Assembly: GCA_022841205.1 (NCBI GenBank)
Contig: JALHCK010000009.1
Span: 33,876-97,875 of the forward strand
Reading direction: 5' to 3'
Source of the DNA: Methanomicrobiales archaeon
Lineage (GTDB): Archaea; Halobacteriota; Methanomicrobia; Methanomicrobiales; Methanospirillaceae
Length of the DNA: 64,000 bases
Below the pieces are notes generated by a model that saw only the letters and a list, made by a program, of their open reading frames with translations, was not told the origin of the DNA and did no database searches. This document shows, one piece after another, positions 1-8,397 of the stretch. The stretch's first letter is position 1, and the number at the start of each line of letters is the position of its first letter. The translations under genes and the position numbers were made by a program.

Positions 1-879
1 CAGGTAGAAGATCGCGTGGCGGGGTTTTCCCTCCGCAGTAGCGATGAACCCCGGGATATCGAGCGGCTGTCCCTCCATCCACGAGCGAAACGTGGGTGCG
101 GCAATGATGTGATTAAGCCGCATGGCCAGCGGGAGCCGCTCTTTTGCCGGGAAAAAAGTCTCGATATCAAAGGCCCCGATCCGGGCGAGCGGCGGGCTCT
201 GGATGGCCTGTATCAGCGTGACCAGGTCGAGGTCTTTCCCCTGCCTCCAGAAGTGTTCGAAGATCGAGGAGAGAAGTATGTGTTCCCTCGAACTGAGCGG
301 GTCGGCGGTCACTTTTATCAGGCCGAGCAGGGCGGTAACCGTGCCGGAGATCTTTTCCCGGAGCATTTCGGCATCCGTATCCCAGCTTTGTGCCGGTGCA
401 GCAAAGGACTGGATGACCGAGACCGGTATTCCGGCATCACTCCCCGGTGTGTAGACCGCGAGGTCGACAGCGTCTCGAAGCATCCTGATCCGTGCCCCGT
501 CCTGGCCCCAGGATGCAAGGCCGGATTTCCAGGACTCTGCCTGGGACGCTGCATAGGCTTCGGGGGTCATCCCCTTCCTCCGGGCATCATCGGGGTTGAC
601 CCACGGGAGGAAATCAGCCGGGGCAAGGTCGGGGAACATGAGCAGCCGGTTGGTGATATCCCCCTTGGGATCGATGATGATGGCTGGCACACCATCGATT
701 GCCGCCTCTTCGAGCAGATCTACGCAAAGCCCGGTCTTGCCGCTACCGGTCATACCGATACATACCGCGTGAGTGGTAAGGTCGCGGGAATCGTACATGA
801 CGAGCCTGTCGAGCAGCTTGCGCTCGCCCAGGCTGTACTCTTTTCCCAGGTAGAACGCGCCCAGTTTCTCGAAATCCAT
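1..879 (-). CDS. HerA/DUF87-like ATP-binding protein, 3' end cut by window edge
   Basis: The minus-strand frame is open from an ATG at 879 to the window edge (293 codons), so the C-terminus is missing. About 43 residues in there is a Walker A motif GMTGSGKTG, followed by a strand ending IIIDPKGD (Walker B-like). This is the pattern of the HerA/VirB4-type DUF87 ATPases, hexameric motor proteins that act on DNA or as ATP-driven translocases. The N-terminal stretch (EKLGAFYLGKEYSL) is a short lead-in before the P-loop. A TATA-like stretch lies near 908-921, 30-40 bases upstream of the start. No NurA nuclease is visible beside it, so a DNA-end-resection role cannot be claimed. The plus-strand open frame over the same bases is a shadow. 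Family call fairly sure, function not. Confidence 0.75.
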   Translation of the reverse strand, partial: MDFEKLGAFYLGKEYSLGERKLLDRLVMYDSRDLTTHAVCIGMTGSGKTGLCVDLLEEAAIDGVPAIIIDPKGDITNRLLMFPDLAPADFLPWVNPDDARRKGMTPEAYAASQAESWKSGLASWGQDGARIRMLRDAVDLAVYTPGSDAGIPVSVIQSFAAPAQSWDTDAEMLREKISGTVTALLGLIKVTADPLSSREHILLSSIFEHFWRQGKDLDLVTLIQAIQSPPLARIGAFDIETFFPAKERLPLAMRLNHIIAAPTFRSWMEGQPLDIPGFIATAEGKPRHAIFYL

Positions 880-1050
880 GGGAATCCACGTACTAGGTGC
901 TCACCGGTATTGATAAAGGAAACCCCGTATTGCTTCCGGTTTTCCAGGAGAGCCCCTAAGAACCCGGACGATGCCTCATCTTAATGGGCATACCGGCTGT
1001 AATCCCGTTCATGGTAAGCGAAGGCCTTTTTCCGGCCATGCCCCAGGAGA

Positions 1051-1692
1051 TTACTCTTTTCCAAACACCGCCCAGAGCCCCGTTCCGTCTTCAATCAGGC
1101 GAAATGCCGTAATCCCTGCCCTGCTGAACTCGTCCCTGATCCGGACCGGGTTGTTCCTTTTCATCCGCTCCTCCACCCCCCGTTCCCATTCGGAATACCC
1201 GGACTTCATCGCCGCCGCGACCTGCTCTTTTAGAAGCGGCGTGCCAAATCCGCCCCCAATACAGGCGTAGCCGCCGGGTGAAAGCACTCTCTGGACCTCC
1301 CGGAACGCACCGGAAAGGTCGTCCCAGAAGAACCAGGACCCCCTGCTGGCGACAAGATCCACTGTCCCGTCATCAAACGGAAGTTCATGTACATCGCCAA
1401 GGACCGGGACGACTCTCCTCACCAGGCCGTTACTGCGGATATGCCCGGATGCCAACCGGAGCATTGCCGGTGACGTGTCAAGCGCATATACCCTCAGCCG
1501 GGACTGCAGAGCAATCGAGATGGCCAGGAGTGCCGGGCCGCACCCCGCATCGACCGCATTCCCCTCCCGGATACCCGTCCATTCCAGCACCTGCCCGGCA
1601 ATCACAGGGTAAACCGGGGCAAACACGGTGGTCGCAATCTCGTTGAATTCCCGGGCACGTTTCTCTTCCCGGCAGCACTCTTCCTCCGGCAT
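1051..1692 (-). CDS. class I SAM-dependent methyltransferase
   Basis: A 213-residue protein with a Rossmann-type methyltransferase core. Motif I reads NAVDAGCGPALLA (SAM glycine loop), an acidic residue ends the next strand (YALDTSP), and motif IV is near DLVASRGSWFFW. The order matches the Methyltransf_11/25 group, which methylates small molecules; the substrate cannot be read from sequence. The frame continues upstream to 1767, but I chose the ATG at 1692: a GGGTGG-type ribosome site precedes it, and a TATA box (about 1733-1741) would lie inside any longer version. It is transcribed towards the HerA-like gene with about 170 bases between them. The C-terminal third varies in this family. Confidence 0.8.
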   Translation of the reverse strand: MPEEECCREEKRAREFNEIATTVFAPVYPVIAGQVLEWTGIREGNAVDAGCGPALLAISIALQSRLRVYALDTSPAMLRLASGHIRSNGLVRRVVPVLGDVHELPFDDGTVDLVASRGSWFFWDDLSGAFREVQRVLSPGGYACIGGGFGTPLLKEQVAAAMKSGYSEWERGVEERMKRNNPVRIRDEFSRAGITAFRLIEDGTGLWAVFGKE

Positions 1693-1732
1693 TCGGTTAC
1701 ACCCACCCTGGCTGGTGTTTTCCCGCACCGTG

Positions 1733-1741
1733 ATTATATAC
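1733..1741 (-). promoter_or_regulatory. TATA box of the methyltransferase gene
   Basis: On the minus strand the bases read GTATATAAT, a good archaeal TATA box, about 45 bases before the chosen ATG at 1692. It supports the shorter start. Confidence 0.5.
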
Positions 1742-1817
1742 CTATCCAACATCGACCCGGTCACCACAAACCTTTAACTTCCTTCCCACGAAGCATCATG
1801 CCACAGGAGGATGATTC

Positions 1818-2237
1818 ATGCCGTCAAAACTCATGGAGTATTTCAACAGGTCGCCGAGGATTGGAACACTCAGCACCGCTGATGGAGCCGGAAACGTCGA
1901 TTCAGCTGTCTTCGGCTCCCCCCACATGACCGATGAGAAGACCGTTGTCATGGGCCTTGGGGAAAACCGTACATTGTCAAACCTCCAGGACAACCCCCAT
2001 GCGGTGTTCCTGATAATGGAACCGGGAAAGGAGTTCATGGACTGGAAAGGACTCCGCGTCTACCTGGAGGTAAAAGACCTCGTGACATCCGGTCCGGTGT
2101 TTGACACTTTCAAGGCCCAGATGGCGAAGGTGGCCGGTGAGGCAGCGGCAGCAATGGTCTATGCTGTCGTGAAATTCGAGATCACCGGCGTCCGGCCGCT
2201 CATCGACTTTGGACAGGGGTGGGAGAAGTCAATTTAG
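1818..2237 (+). CDS. pyridoxamine 5'-phosphate oxidase-fold flavin-binding protein
   Basis: A 139-residue protein of the split-barrel FMN-binding type. The N-terminus LMEYFNRSPRIGTLSTAD followed by a GNVDSAVFGSPHM strand is the usual start of PNPOx-related proteins, and the NPHAVFLIMEPG strand is the typical second core strand. These proteins bind FMN or F420 as dimers; the absence of a PNPOx C-terminal domain argues against true pyridoxine oxidase activity. In methanogens an F420-linked or flavin-storage role is possible but not shown. A strong AGGAGG site sits 6 bases before the ATG. The 3' end overlaps the converging AlkD gene by 9 bases. Confidence 0.8.
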   Translation: MPSKLMEYFNRSPRIGTLSTADGAGNVDSAVFGSPHMTDEKTVVMGLGENRTLSNLQDNPHAVFLIMEPGKEFMDWKGLRVYLEVKDLVTSGPVFDTFKAQMAKVAGEAAAAMVYAVVKFEITGVRPLIDFGQGWEKSI

Positions 2238-2954
2238 CTCTTTTTTTTCCTTCCGCATCGCCTCCGCTCTCATCTCCTCTGGCATGAGCTCGATTGCGTA
2301 CCGGAGCATCGTCCGGGGCATCACCGCCCTGTTCCGGATAACGTATTCAAACACTTCGGAGGTGTGTTTCCGGCTCGCCTCTTTCAGCAGCCACCCGCAA
2401 CCCTTCTGCACCATATCGTCCGGGTCGGAAAGCACGAGATCTGCGAGCTCGAAGACCGTTGATAGAAACTTGCCGCGTTTGGCCGGCACGATCAGCGATG
2501 CGCAGGACGCCCGGCGCATCCACCGGTTTTTGGAGCCTGCCCAGCGCTTCAGATCGGCAACGTGCCCCGGGAACTTCGCGATAAAGTCCCCGACTGCATG
2601 GTTGCAGAAGGTATCGCAGGCGGCCCAGTTCGTGATCCAGCGGTCGATCCAGCGCTCGAACACCGCGATATCGCCTTCCTCGAACCTATCCGACATGGCC
2701 TGCACCCAGGTAGCGGCGATGAAAGATTCCTCCAGGAATCCCGACAAAAAGAGCTCCTCGCAGAAAGAGAAGATCTCTTCCTTGTCACGGGAAGAGACCT
2801 CCTTCCAGTGCTGCTTTGCGATCGCGGTGACCGTCGCGGTCTTCATCCCGTAGCAGGCAACCGGTTCCCTGAAGAACCGCTTCGAGGACTCCCGGATAGC
2901 GGGATCCGATCTCTCCTGAAGCTCGGCACGTATGGCGGCGATGACCGGGTCCAT
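2229..2954 (-). CDS. DNA alkylation repair protein, AlkD-like HEAT-repeat glycosylase
   Basis: A 241-residue all-helical protein. The start (IRAELQERSDPAIRESSKRF, then GMKTATVTAIAK), the middle TFCNHAVGDFIAKFP and the late WMRRASCASLIVPAKRG match the AlkD/AlkC-like DNA alkylation repair family, built from HEAT-like repeats that hold DNA and excise bulky or cationic alkylated bases. In AlkD a Trp, an Asp and an Arg line the active site; WAACDTF and WMRRASC are the likely equivalents. Length is normal for the family. It converges on the flavin-protein gene with a 9-base overlap. Confidence 0.85.
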   Translation of the reverse strand: MDPVIAAIRAELQERSDPAIRESSKRFFREPVACYGMKTATVTAIAKQHWKEVSSRDKEEIFSFCEELFLSGFLEESFIAATWVQAMSDRFEEGDIAVFERWIDRWITNWAACDTFCNHAVGDFIAKFPGHVADLKRWAGSKNRWMRRASCASLIVPAKRGKFLSTVFELADLVLSDPDDMVQKGCGWLLKEASRKHTSEVFEYVIRNRAVMPRTMLRYAIELMPEEMRAEAMRKEKKELN

Positions 2955-2991
2955 AAAAAAGATGTGTGGTTGATTAAAAAAAGGGTCCGGA

Positions 2992-3237
2992 TCAGTTTTC
3001 CCGCTCCACGATAAAGGTGATTTTCACCACAGAGCGGTACTCTACGATCTTGTCGCCTTTCACCTTGGCCGTGCATTCCTTCAGGTATACTCCCCTGATG
3101 TTACGGATGGTCTTTGCCGCTTCTTTCACCGCATTTGATGCGGCATCTGACCAGTCTTTTGGCGAGCTTCCGATCAGTTCGATAACTTTTGCCACGGAGG
3201 GCTCCTGTCCTGCTGTCATTTCCTTTTCACCAGACAT
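2992..3237 (-). CDS. dodecin family flavin/CoA-binding protein
   Basis: An 81-residue protein whose last 65 residues match dodecin: a first strand (VAKVIELIGSSP), one helix (WSDAASNAVKEAAKTIRNI), then two long strands ending IVEYRSVVKITFIVE. Dodecins form hollow 12-subunit spheres that store and protect riboflavin, FMN or, in some forms, CoA. The N-terminus carries about 13 extra residues (MSGEKEMTAGQEP) compared with usual 65-70 residue dodecins; the internal Met at residue 7 is an alternative start. It stands alone between the AlkD gene and the DUF4349 gene. Confidence 0.85.
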   Translation of the reverse strand: MSGEKEMTAGQEPSVAKVIELIGSSPKDWSDAASNAVKEAAKTIRNIRGVYLKECTAKVKGDKIVEYRSVVKITFIVEREN

Positions 3238-3425
3238 TCTTTACAGCACACCTTCCCCATGAAGGTTTCTCCTGAAAAGCCCGTGGAAGTACTCCTGCAA
3301 CCCTGCCATGCGGCCTCCAGAGTACCGCAGGATTCTGCCAGGTCTGTTCTCACACACCCATGGTTAGTTACGAAAAATATCGCAGTTTAGGAATCGTTTA
3401 TCACGCTTTACAGAGATGGTCTGGT

Positions 3426-4313
3426 ATGAATCGCCGCATCGTCATCATCAGCGGTCTCATCATCCTGACCCTGCTCTGTGCCGGGTGCCTCACCGCTCAC
3501 CAGGACGGGGGAAGTCCCCTTGTGATGGAGAAGTCCGCAAACCGTCCCCAGTCAGTGTACAGCTTCTCATCCGGGGGGTCCCCGGATAGTGCCCAGGATT
3601 TTCCCGCAGACCAGAAAATTATTAAAAATTCCCAGATCAGGCTCGAGGTGCGCAATGTCACCACGACCCTTGACCCGGTCAGGGCGATTGCCGCTGCCCA
3701 TGGCGGATACATCGGTTCTTTATCGGCGAGCACCCAGTACGGGGATCGCCTTTATGCCACGGTCATGATGAGGGTCCCCGCCAGGGAATTCGAACCGGCT
3801 ATTACCGAGATAAAGGCGCTTGGCACCCTGAAATCCGAATCACTTTCCGCCGATGATGTCACAGAGGAGTACGTGGACCTGCAGGCGAGGCGATCGGCAT
3901 TCGCGAGCCAGCTTGCCCAGTATAACCGTATCATGGAGAAGGCCGGAAATGTCTCCGAGATCCTCGAAGTCCAGGTCCAGATCGAGCGGGTGCAGGTCGA
4001 GCTTGACCGGATTGACGGCCGCCTCAAGTACCTCGACAACCGCGTGGACTATGCCACCATCACCGTCACGCTCGAGGAACCCGAACCGGTCGGTGGAAGG
4101 GAGGGCTTCTCCTTCATCTCGGTTATAAACGAAGGTATCTCGGGATTCCTTGCCGTTACCGCGGGGCTGGTCATCATCCTCATCTCGGTCATCCCGCTGG
4201 TCATTGTCGCGGTCGTCATCTACCTTATCTACCGCTGGTGGAAAGGAAGAAAGAAGAAACCGGAAAACCCGGTCATGGAGCAGAAATCCGGGGAGGATGA
4301 GCCAAAACAGTGA
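3426..4313 (+). CDS. DUF4349 lipoprotein with C-terminal membrane helix
   Basis: A 295-residue envelope protein. It starts MNRRIVIISG followed by a hydrophobic stretch ending in the lipobox LCAGC, so Cys-21 is a likely lipidation site. The middle (ILKNSQIRLEVRNVTTTLDPV-like strand, VMMRVPAREFEPAITEIKALG, SLSADDVTEEYVDLQARRSA, a helical segment, then DNRVDYATITVTLEE) is the DUF4349 domain with its central coiled coil. A C-terminal hydrophobic helix (about residues 245-270) is followed by a Lys/Arg-rich tail, giving a second anchor. The frame is open from 3360, but the ATG at 3426 begins the signal peptide. DUF4349 has no established biochemical role. Confidence 0.8.
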   Translation: MNRRIVIISGLIILTLLCAGCLTAHQDGGSPLVMEKSANRPQSVYSFSSGGSPDSAQDFPADQKIIKNSQIRLEVRNVTTTLDPVRAIAAAHGGYIGSLSASTQYGDRLYATVMMRVPAREFEPAITEIKALGTLKSESLSADDVTEEYVDLQARRSAFASQLAQYNRIMEKAGNVSEILEVQVQIERVQVELDRIDGRLKYLDNRVDYATITVTLEEPEPVGGREGFSFISVINEGISGFLAVTAGLVIILISVIPLVIVAVVIYLIYRWWKGRKKKPENPVMEQKSGEDEPKQ

Positions 4314-4510
4314 TCCTCTGAATTTCACGGGCGGTTGCGTGCTTCCCGATAAAATGAAGTGACCCCATGGCATCTCAAGGCCATCTCAAATAATATTTTC
4401 CGGCCACATTCTTTACTGATGAAAACCGCGGATGTGGTTTTCATGCCACTGGCTTTTCCCCGGCCAGTAAACCCATTGGTTTTCCGGAGACCCGTAACCC
4501 GCCCGGGTCT

Positions 4511-5083
4511 TCAGTGGAGTCCTTCCTGGACCCGCTTCACCGCCACGATCCCCGGTATCGCCCACCCCCCGAGCAGCTCCACGATTGCCTGGACATAGGG
4601 TTCCTGCCGGGTCATGCTGGGCGATGAGCGGGGGTCTTTGCGCTTCCCTTTACGCCCCATTCCCGCATGTCCGGTGGCGACGAAGTGCAGGAAGTCTTCT
4701 TTGGGCAGGTTCCAGGTACAGCCGACCCGTAACCGGACGAAGAGAGGATTCTTCGGGTGAGGAGCGATCGTGGCACGGGTGCCGGGGAGGGGGACCGGCT
4801 CTCCGGAATTCGATCCCGCAAGCCCGACCACCTCCTGCCATAGTGCTTTGCAGGCTGCCTCCGGACAGGAGCGGCAGAAGTGGTTGGACGGCGGGAGGCC
4901 ATCGCCACGATACATCCGGCAGAAGCAAAGGTCCATGGCGTGAACTGAGGTCCCGGCAGCAAAAACTGTTCCGGGCCGCTTTTCCGTGCTTACAGTGGAT
5001 AGCCGTGATCCGGGGCTCTTGCCTGAAAAGTGTTTCCACCACCGTGATCGGGCCCCACGGGAAAAAGAAGTCCGGGGAGCCAT
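4511..5083 (-). CDS. uncharacterised cysteine-containing protein
   Basis: A 190-residue open frame that I do not recognise. The Cys-rich part (CFCRMYRGDG, then CRSCPEAAC) could bind a metal or cluster. The C-terminal half has a normal protein pattern (QEPYVQAIVELLGGWAIPGIVAVK). A GGGGGGAG ribosome-site-like run sits 3 bases before the ATG at 5083, but the first 49 residues are basic and look poorly conserved, so an internal Met at 4936 is an alternative. Two other minus-strand frames overlap it but lack this composition. It lies alone between a DUF4349 gene and a one-helix protein. Confidence 0.45.
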   Translation of the reverse strand: MAPRTSFSRGARSRWWKHFSGKSPGSRLSTVSTEKRPGTVFAAGTSVHAMDLCFCRMYRGDGLPPSNHFCRSCPEAACKALWQEVVGLAGSNSGEPVPLPGTRATIAPHPKNPLFVRLRVGCTWNLPKEDFLHFVATGHAGMGRKGKRKDPRSSPSMTRQEPYVQAIVELLGGWAIPGIVAVKRVQEGLH

Positions 5084-5111
5084 ATGCTCCCCCCTGAGAG
5101 ATCAGACCACT

Positions 5112-5642
5112 TCAGGCAGGATGAGCATGAATTTCGCCCGGGAGGATCCGCTCGATCAGGAACGACGGTACCTGCCCGGAGGTCTGGATGATGAGGTAGA
5201 ACTCCGCATAATTATCGGATCGACCCAGGTAGGTTGCATCGATCTTGTAGTTCGTGGATAGCAGTTTTATTCCAAGCACCCTGAACGCTGCTCTGCGTTC
5301 GGAAATGGTTTTGGTCTGGCCGATCACGAACTGTTCACTGGTATCACCAATCTTCATGATCAGGTCGTCTCCTGCAGTAAGTACCAGTATCGGCGTTCCT
5401 GCAATCTTTACCGGCTGGCCATCCGGGATCCTGACCTCATAGGTCGTGGTATAGGGATAATGTGAACCGGGTTCGGCCGGCAGCATCGGGTCTACCGATA
5501 GAGAAAGGAAGGCAGCGATGATGATTATCACGATGACTGCCACGATCGCAATGCCGATGGTGGAACGTGAGATGCGTTTCTTACTGGTCTTGGGAGACTC
5601 TGCAGTCACCTCGCTTCCGGGGCTTTGATCTGGTTCGGTCAT
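5112..5642 (-). CDS. single-pass membrane protein of unknown function
   Basis: A 176-residue protein: a polar N-terminus of about 27 residues with Ser/Thr/Lys, one strong membrane helix (STIGIAIVAVIVIIIIAAFL, about residues 27-48), then an outside domain of about 125 residues rich in beta strands (TTYEVRIPDGQPVKI, LVLTAGDDLIMKIGD, YAEFYLIIQTSG). Topology is probably N-in, C-out. I do not recognise the outer domain. It is divergent from the alpha-glucan operon that starts at about 5825, so the gap between 5642 and 5825 holds both promoters. Confidence 0.65.
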   Translation of the reverse strand: MTEPDQSPGSEVTAESPKTSKKRISRSTIGIAIVAVIVIIIIAAFLSLSVDPMLPAEPGSHYPYTTTYEVRIPDGQPVKIAGTPILVLTAGDDLIMKIGDTSEQFVIGQTKTISERRAAFRVLGIKLLSTNYKIDATYLGRSDNYAEFYLIIQTSGQVPSFLIERILPGEIHAHPA

Positions 5643-5790
5643 ACTCGTTCATCAGAGAGAACCGTATTAACAGGGATAAACCTTGCGAAGACTGGAAGGA
5701 CGTGACCGTCTCCGATGAAATTCCCCGTCTCGACCGGAACTACTCTGCACACATATATGGCGGGCCTCTTCCATTACCTGATACCCTCAG

Positions 5791-5798
5791 AATATATA
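5791..5798 (+). promoter_or_regulatory. TATA box of the alpha-glucan operon
   Basis: The bases AATATATA lie 27-34 bases before the ATG at 5825. Archaeal transcription usually starts about 25 bases after the TATA box, so the message would begin nearly at the start codon (leaderless), which excludes the longer frame open from 5567. Confidence 0.5.
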
Positions 5799-5824
5799 CT
5801 CCGGGTTTGTATTCATCACATGCG

Positions 5825-7273
5825 ATGAATGAACCGGGTTGCCGCAGGCTCTGCATGGAACTGAGTATCCACTACCCGTACTTCGTCGGGACCATGGGGA
5901 ACGTTCCTGCAAACAGTGGTTCCACCTTCTCCCGAACGCAAAAGGAAGATTTTAGGAAGTACCTGTCTGGCGCAGTCTTCCCTGCCATGGACTGCATGTC
6001 CACGTGGCTCGATTCCGGTAAATCCATTGCTCTCAGCCTATCAGGGGTTGCGATCGAGCAACTTGCCGCTGAGGAAACCGACAGCGCCACCTGCCTGCTC
6101 GATTTACTGAAACACCAGTCTGTTGAGAGCATCGGGCAGACGTACTACCGGAGCGTTGCCGGGCTGTTTTCAGATGCCGGTGAATTTACCCACCAGGTCG
6201 GCCGTCACGCAGATCTGGTCGAAGACCTGTCTGGCAGGCGACCCCGGGTTTTCGAGATAACGGAATTCGTGTTCAATTCCGCTCTTATCGATCCGATCCG
6301 GACTCTCGGTTTCCAGGCCCTCTACTCCGAGGGGTCAGAACACCTGCTTCCAACAATGAACCCGAATTATGTCTATTCCTGCCAGGATCTCCCCGTCCTG
6401 TTAAGGAACTGCAGACTCTCCGATGACATCGCCCACCGTTTTCACGATTACACCTGGGACCGCTTCCCGCTGACCGCAGGAACGTTTGCCCGCTGGATTG
6501 CAGAGTCCCCTGGTGACTGTGTCCATATCCGTCTCGATGCCGATTTATTCGCGGTAACCGGGGATACTGCCCAATCCTTTAAGAAGTTCATCTGCGACCT
6601 GCCAGATGCCCTGCATTCCTGCGGAGTCGCGACTGCTCTCCCGTCATCGGTTATCGGGAACTCTCCGCGGGGAGAACTGCGCCTCGAGGAACTCGGCATG
6701 TGCTCCCCGGACACTGTCAGTGCACTGACCGGGATCCATAATATGCACCAGCAGTCGGCATTCTGGTGCCTCGAGGATGCCCGTGACCTGGTAACCGATC
6801 GGGAGACATGGCGACGGCTCCAGAGTACCGATCACTTTTCCCGCATGGCGATCTCTTCAGGACCCTGCGGGAGGGTCCTTGTACGATCCACCAGCCAGGA
6901 GGCCTACGACTATTTCTCTGCCTACATGCAGACGCTTGCCCGGTGTGAAGAGACATGCCGGGAGAAGCTCCGATCCCAGCCTGCCGCCCGGGCCCTCCAG
7001 TGCCTGCCCCCCGAAACAGCCTTCCATTTTCATTCCGGATACCGGTTTACCGGGTATTCGGCACACAGCCTGCACGAGTTCTCCCGGATCCTTGAATTCA
7101 TACCTGACGAGGTATTCAGGTTTCACCATGAACGGATGGATTTCCCGCGCTGGATTTCCGAGGTGCTTGGAGATACAACGCTTGCCGAAAACATTGACCG
7201 GTGCACAGAGTCCGACCAGGCGGCACAACGGGTCCGGGAGCGGGTCCGGGAATTATGGCAACTCTTAAGATAG
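5825..7273 (+). CDS. glycoside hydrolase family 57-like protein, first gene of glycogen operon
   Basis: A 482-residue protein related to the GH57 alpha-amylase/4-alpha-glucanotransferase group. Matching family blocks are GQTYYRSVAGLF, the region-3 strand VFEITEFVFNSALI with the expected Thr-Glu (nucleophile position), the stretch GFQALYSEG, PNYVYSC, NCRLSDDIAHRF and the Asp-bearing VHIRLDADLF (acid/base region). The first region is unusual: HYPYF stands where GH57 enzymes have His-Gln-Pro. It is therefore either a divergent amylase or a changed-activity relative. Start at 5825 fits a leaderless message; ATG 5855 is also possible. Its last 19 bases overlap the next gene, so the two are translationally linked. 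Confidence 0.75.
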   Translation: MNEPGCRRLCMELSIHYPYFVGTMGNVPANSGSTFSRTQKEDFRKYLSGAVFPAMDCMSTWLDSGKSIALSLSGVAIEQLAAEETDSATCLLDLLKHQSVESIGQTYYRSVAGLFSDAGEFTHQVGRHADLVEDLSGRRPRVFEITEFVFNSALIDPIRTLGFQALYSEGSEHLLPTMNPNYVYSCQDLPVLLRNCRLSDDIAHRFHDYTWDRFPLTAGTFARWIAESPGDCVHIRLDADLFAVTGDTAQSFKKFICDLPDALHSCGVATALPSSVIGNSPRGELRLEELGMCSPDTVSALTGIHNMHQQSAFWCLEDARDLVTDRETWRRLQSTDHFSRMAISSGPCGRVLVRSTSQEAYDYFSAYMQTLARCEETCREKLRSQPAARALQCLPPETAFHFHSGYRFTGYSAHSLHEFSRILEFIPDEVFRFHHERMDFPRWISEVLGDTTLAENIDRCTESDQAAQRVRERVRELWQLLR

Positions 7274-8397
7274 CCCAGTTCTGCTGGGAGTCCCTGCATT
7301 CCGTCCGTGAAGGGGGACTCTCCCCGGCCGCCACACACCTTGCAGAAGTTCTCGGAACGAAACATGAAGTGCACTTCTTTACCAGGGGAGACGGGCCGGA
7401 CCGGAATATCGGGAACGTGATTTACCATTTCTGCCAGCCTGAAGGGGACACCATCATTGAATACTGCATGGATCTGAGCAGGAAGCTCCTCACGAAGTTC
7501 CGTGAATCGGATACCCCTCCGTTTGATATCATCCACTTTCACGACTGGCACTGTAGCGATGCCCTCGAAGAGCTCAGGAGCCGGAAAACGGTGATGAGTT
7601 ACCACTCCACTGAATATGGGAGGAATGGGAACAATTTTGGAGAATGGCCGGAATTCCAGGCAATCTCTGCAAAAGAGTGGAGGTGTGGTCACCTGGCCCG
7701 GCACGTGGTCACGGTCTCGAGGCATACCGAGACCGAGATCATGTGGCTCTACGGTATTCCGGAACATAAGATAACCGTGGTTCCAAACGGCATCTATCCT
7801 GAACATTATTACCTTCCACTCGACCCGGGCTCGGTAAAAAAAAGGTATGGTATACACCCGCTTGCCCCGCTGGTGCTCTTCATCGGGCGCCTTGTATACC
7901 AGAAAGGCCCGGACCTCCTGGTCGACGCTGTCCCCCAGGTGATTAAACGCCGCTGGGACGTCCAGTTCATCATTGCCGGTAAGGGAGACATGAAACAGGA
8001 ACTCGAGAGACGCTGCCGGACTCTCCCTGTCCGGTTCACCGGCTACATCCCCGATGAGGAATACCTTCAGCTCCTTAACGCCTGCGATCTCGTGGTCATT
8101 CCCAGCCGCAATGAGCCGTTCGGGCTGGTGCTTACCGAGGCATGGAGCGCCGAGAAATGTGCTGTTGCAACCGATGTCGGGGGCCTTTCGGAGAACATCG
8201 ATGATTTTGTCGATGGCATCAAGGTCCCGGTAAGGTCCGATTCGCTTGCCTGGGCGATCAGCTACATTATCGAAGACCCGGTCAGGATCCGGGCTATGGG
8301 CGTTGCAGGGAAACGGAAAGTCCTTTCCCGGTTCAACTGGGCCAGGATCGGCAGGATGATGGATATGGTCTACACAAGGGTTATCGATGGCAGATGA
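7255..8397 (+). CDS. GT4-family glycosyltransferase, glycogen synthase-like
   Basis: A 380-residue GT-B fold enzyme expected to add glucose from a nucleotide sugar to an alpha-glucan. The N-terminal domain begins MATLKIAQFCWES and contains the loop VREGGLSPAATHLAEVL, equivalent to the acceptor/phosphate loop of glycogen synthases. The C-terminal domain starts near PLVLFIGRLVYQKGPDLL and carries the donor-site signature NEPFGLVLTEAW (E-x7-E type). The ATG at 7255 overlaps the upstream gene by 19 bases, and its own end overlaps glgB by 11. The specific donor (UDP-, ADP-glucose or maltose-1-phosphate chemistry) cannot be told from sequence; no glgC-like pyrophosphorylase gene is in this window. 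Confidence 0.85.
   Translation: MATLKIAQFCWESLHSVREGGLSPAATHLAEVLGTKHEVHFFTRGDGPDRNIGNVIYHFCQPEGDTIIEYCMDLSRKLLTKFRESDTPPFDIIHFHDWHCSDALEELRSRKTVMSYHSTEYGRNGNNFGEWPEFQAISAKEWRCGHLARHVVTVSRHTETEIMWLYGIPEHKITVVPNGIYPEHYYLPLDPGSVKKRYGIHPLAPLVLFIGRLVYQKGPDLLVDAVPQVIKRRWDVQFIIAGKGDMKQELERRCRTLPVRFTGYIPDEEYLQLLNACDLVVIPSRNEPFGLVLTEAWSAEKCAVATDVGGLSENIDDFVDGIKVPVRSDSLAWAISYIIEDPVRIRAMGVAGKRKVLSRFNWARIGRMMDMVYTRVIDGR

Noticed and set aside
16..984. Long plus-strand open frame (322 codons)
   Set aside because: It is the shadow of the HerA-like gene on the minus strand, which has a Walker A motif and normal composition.
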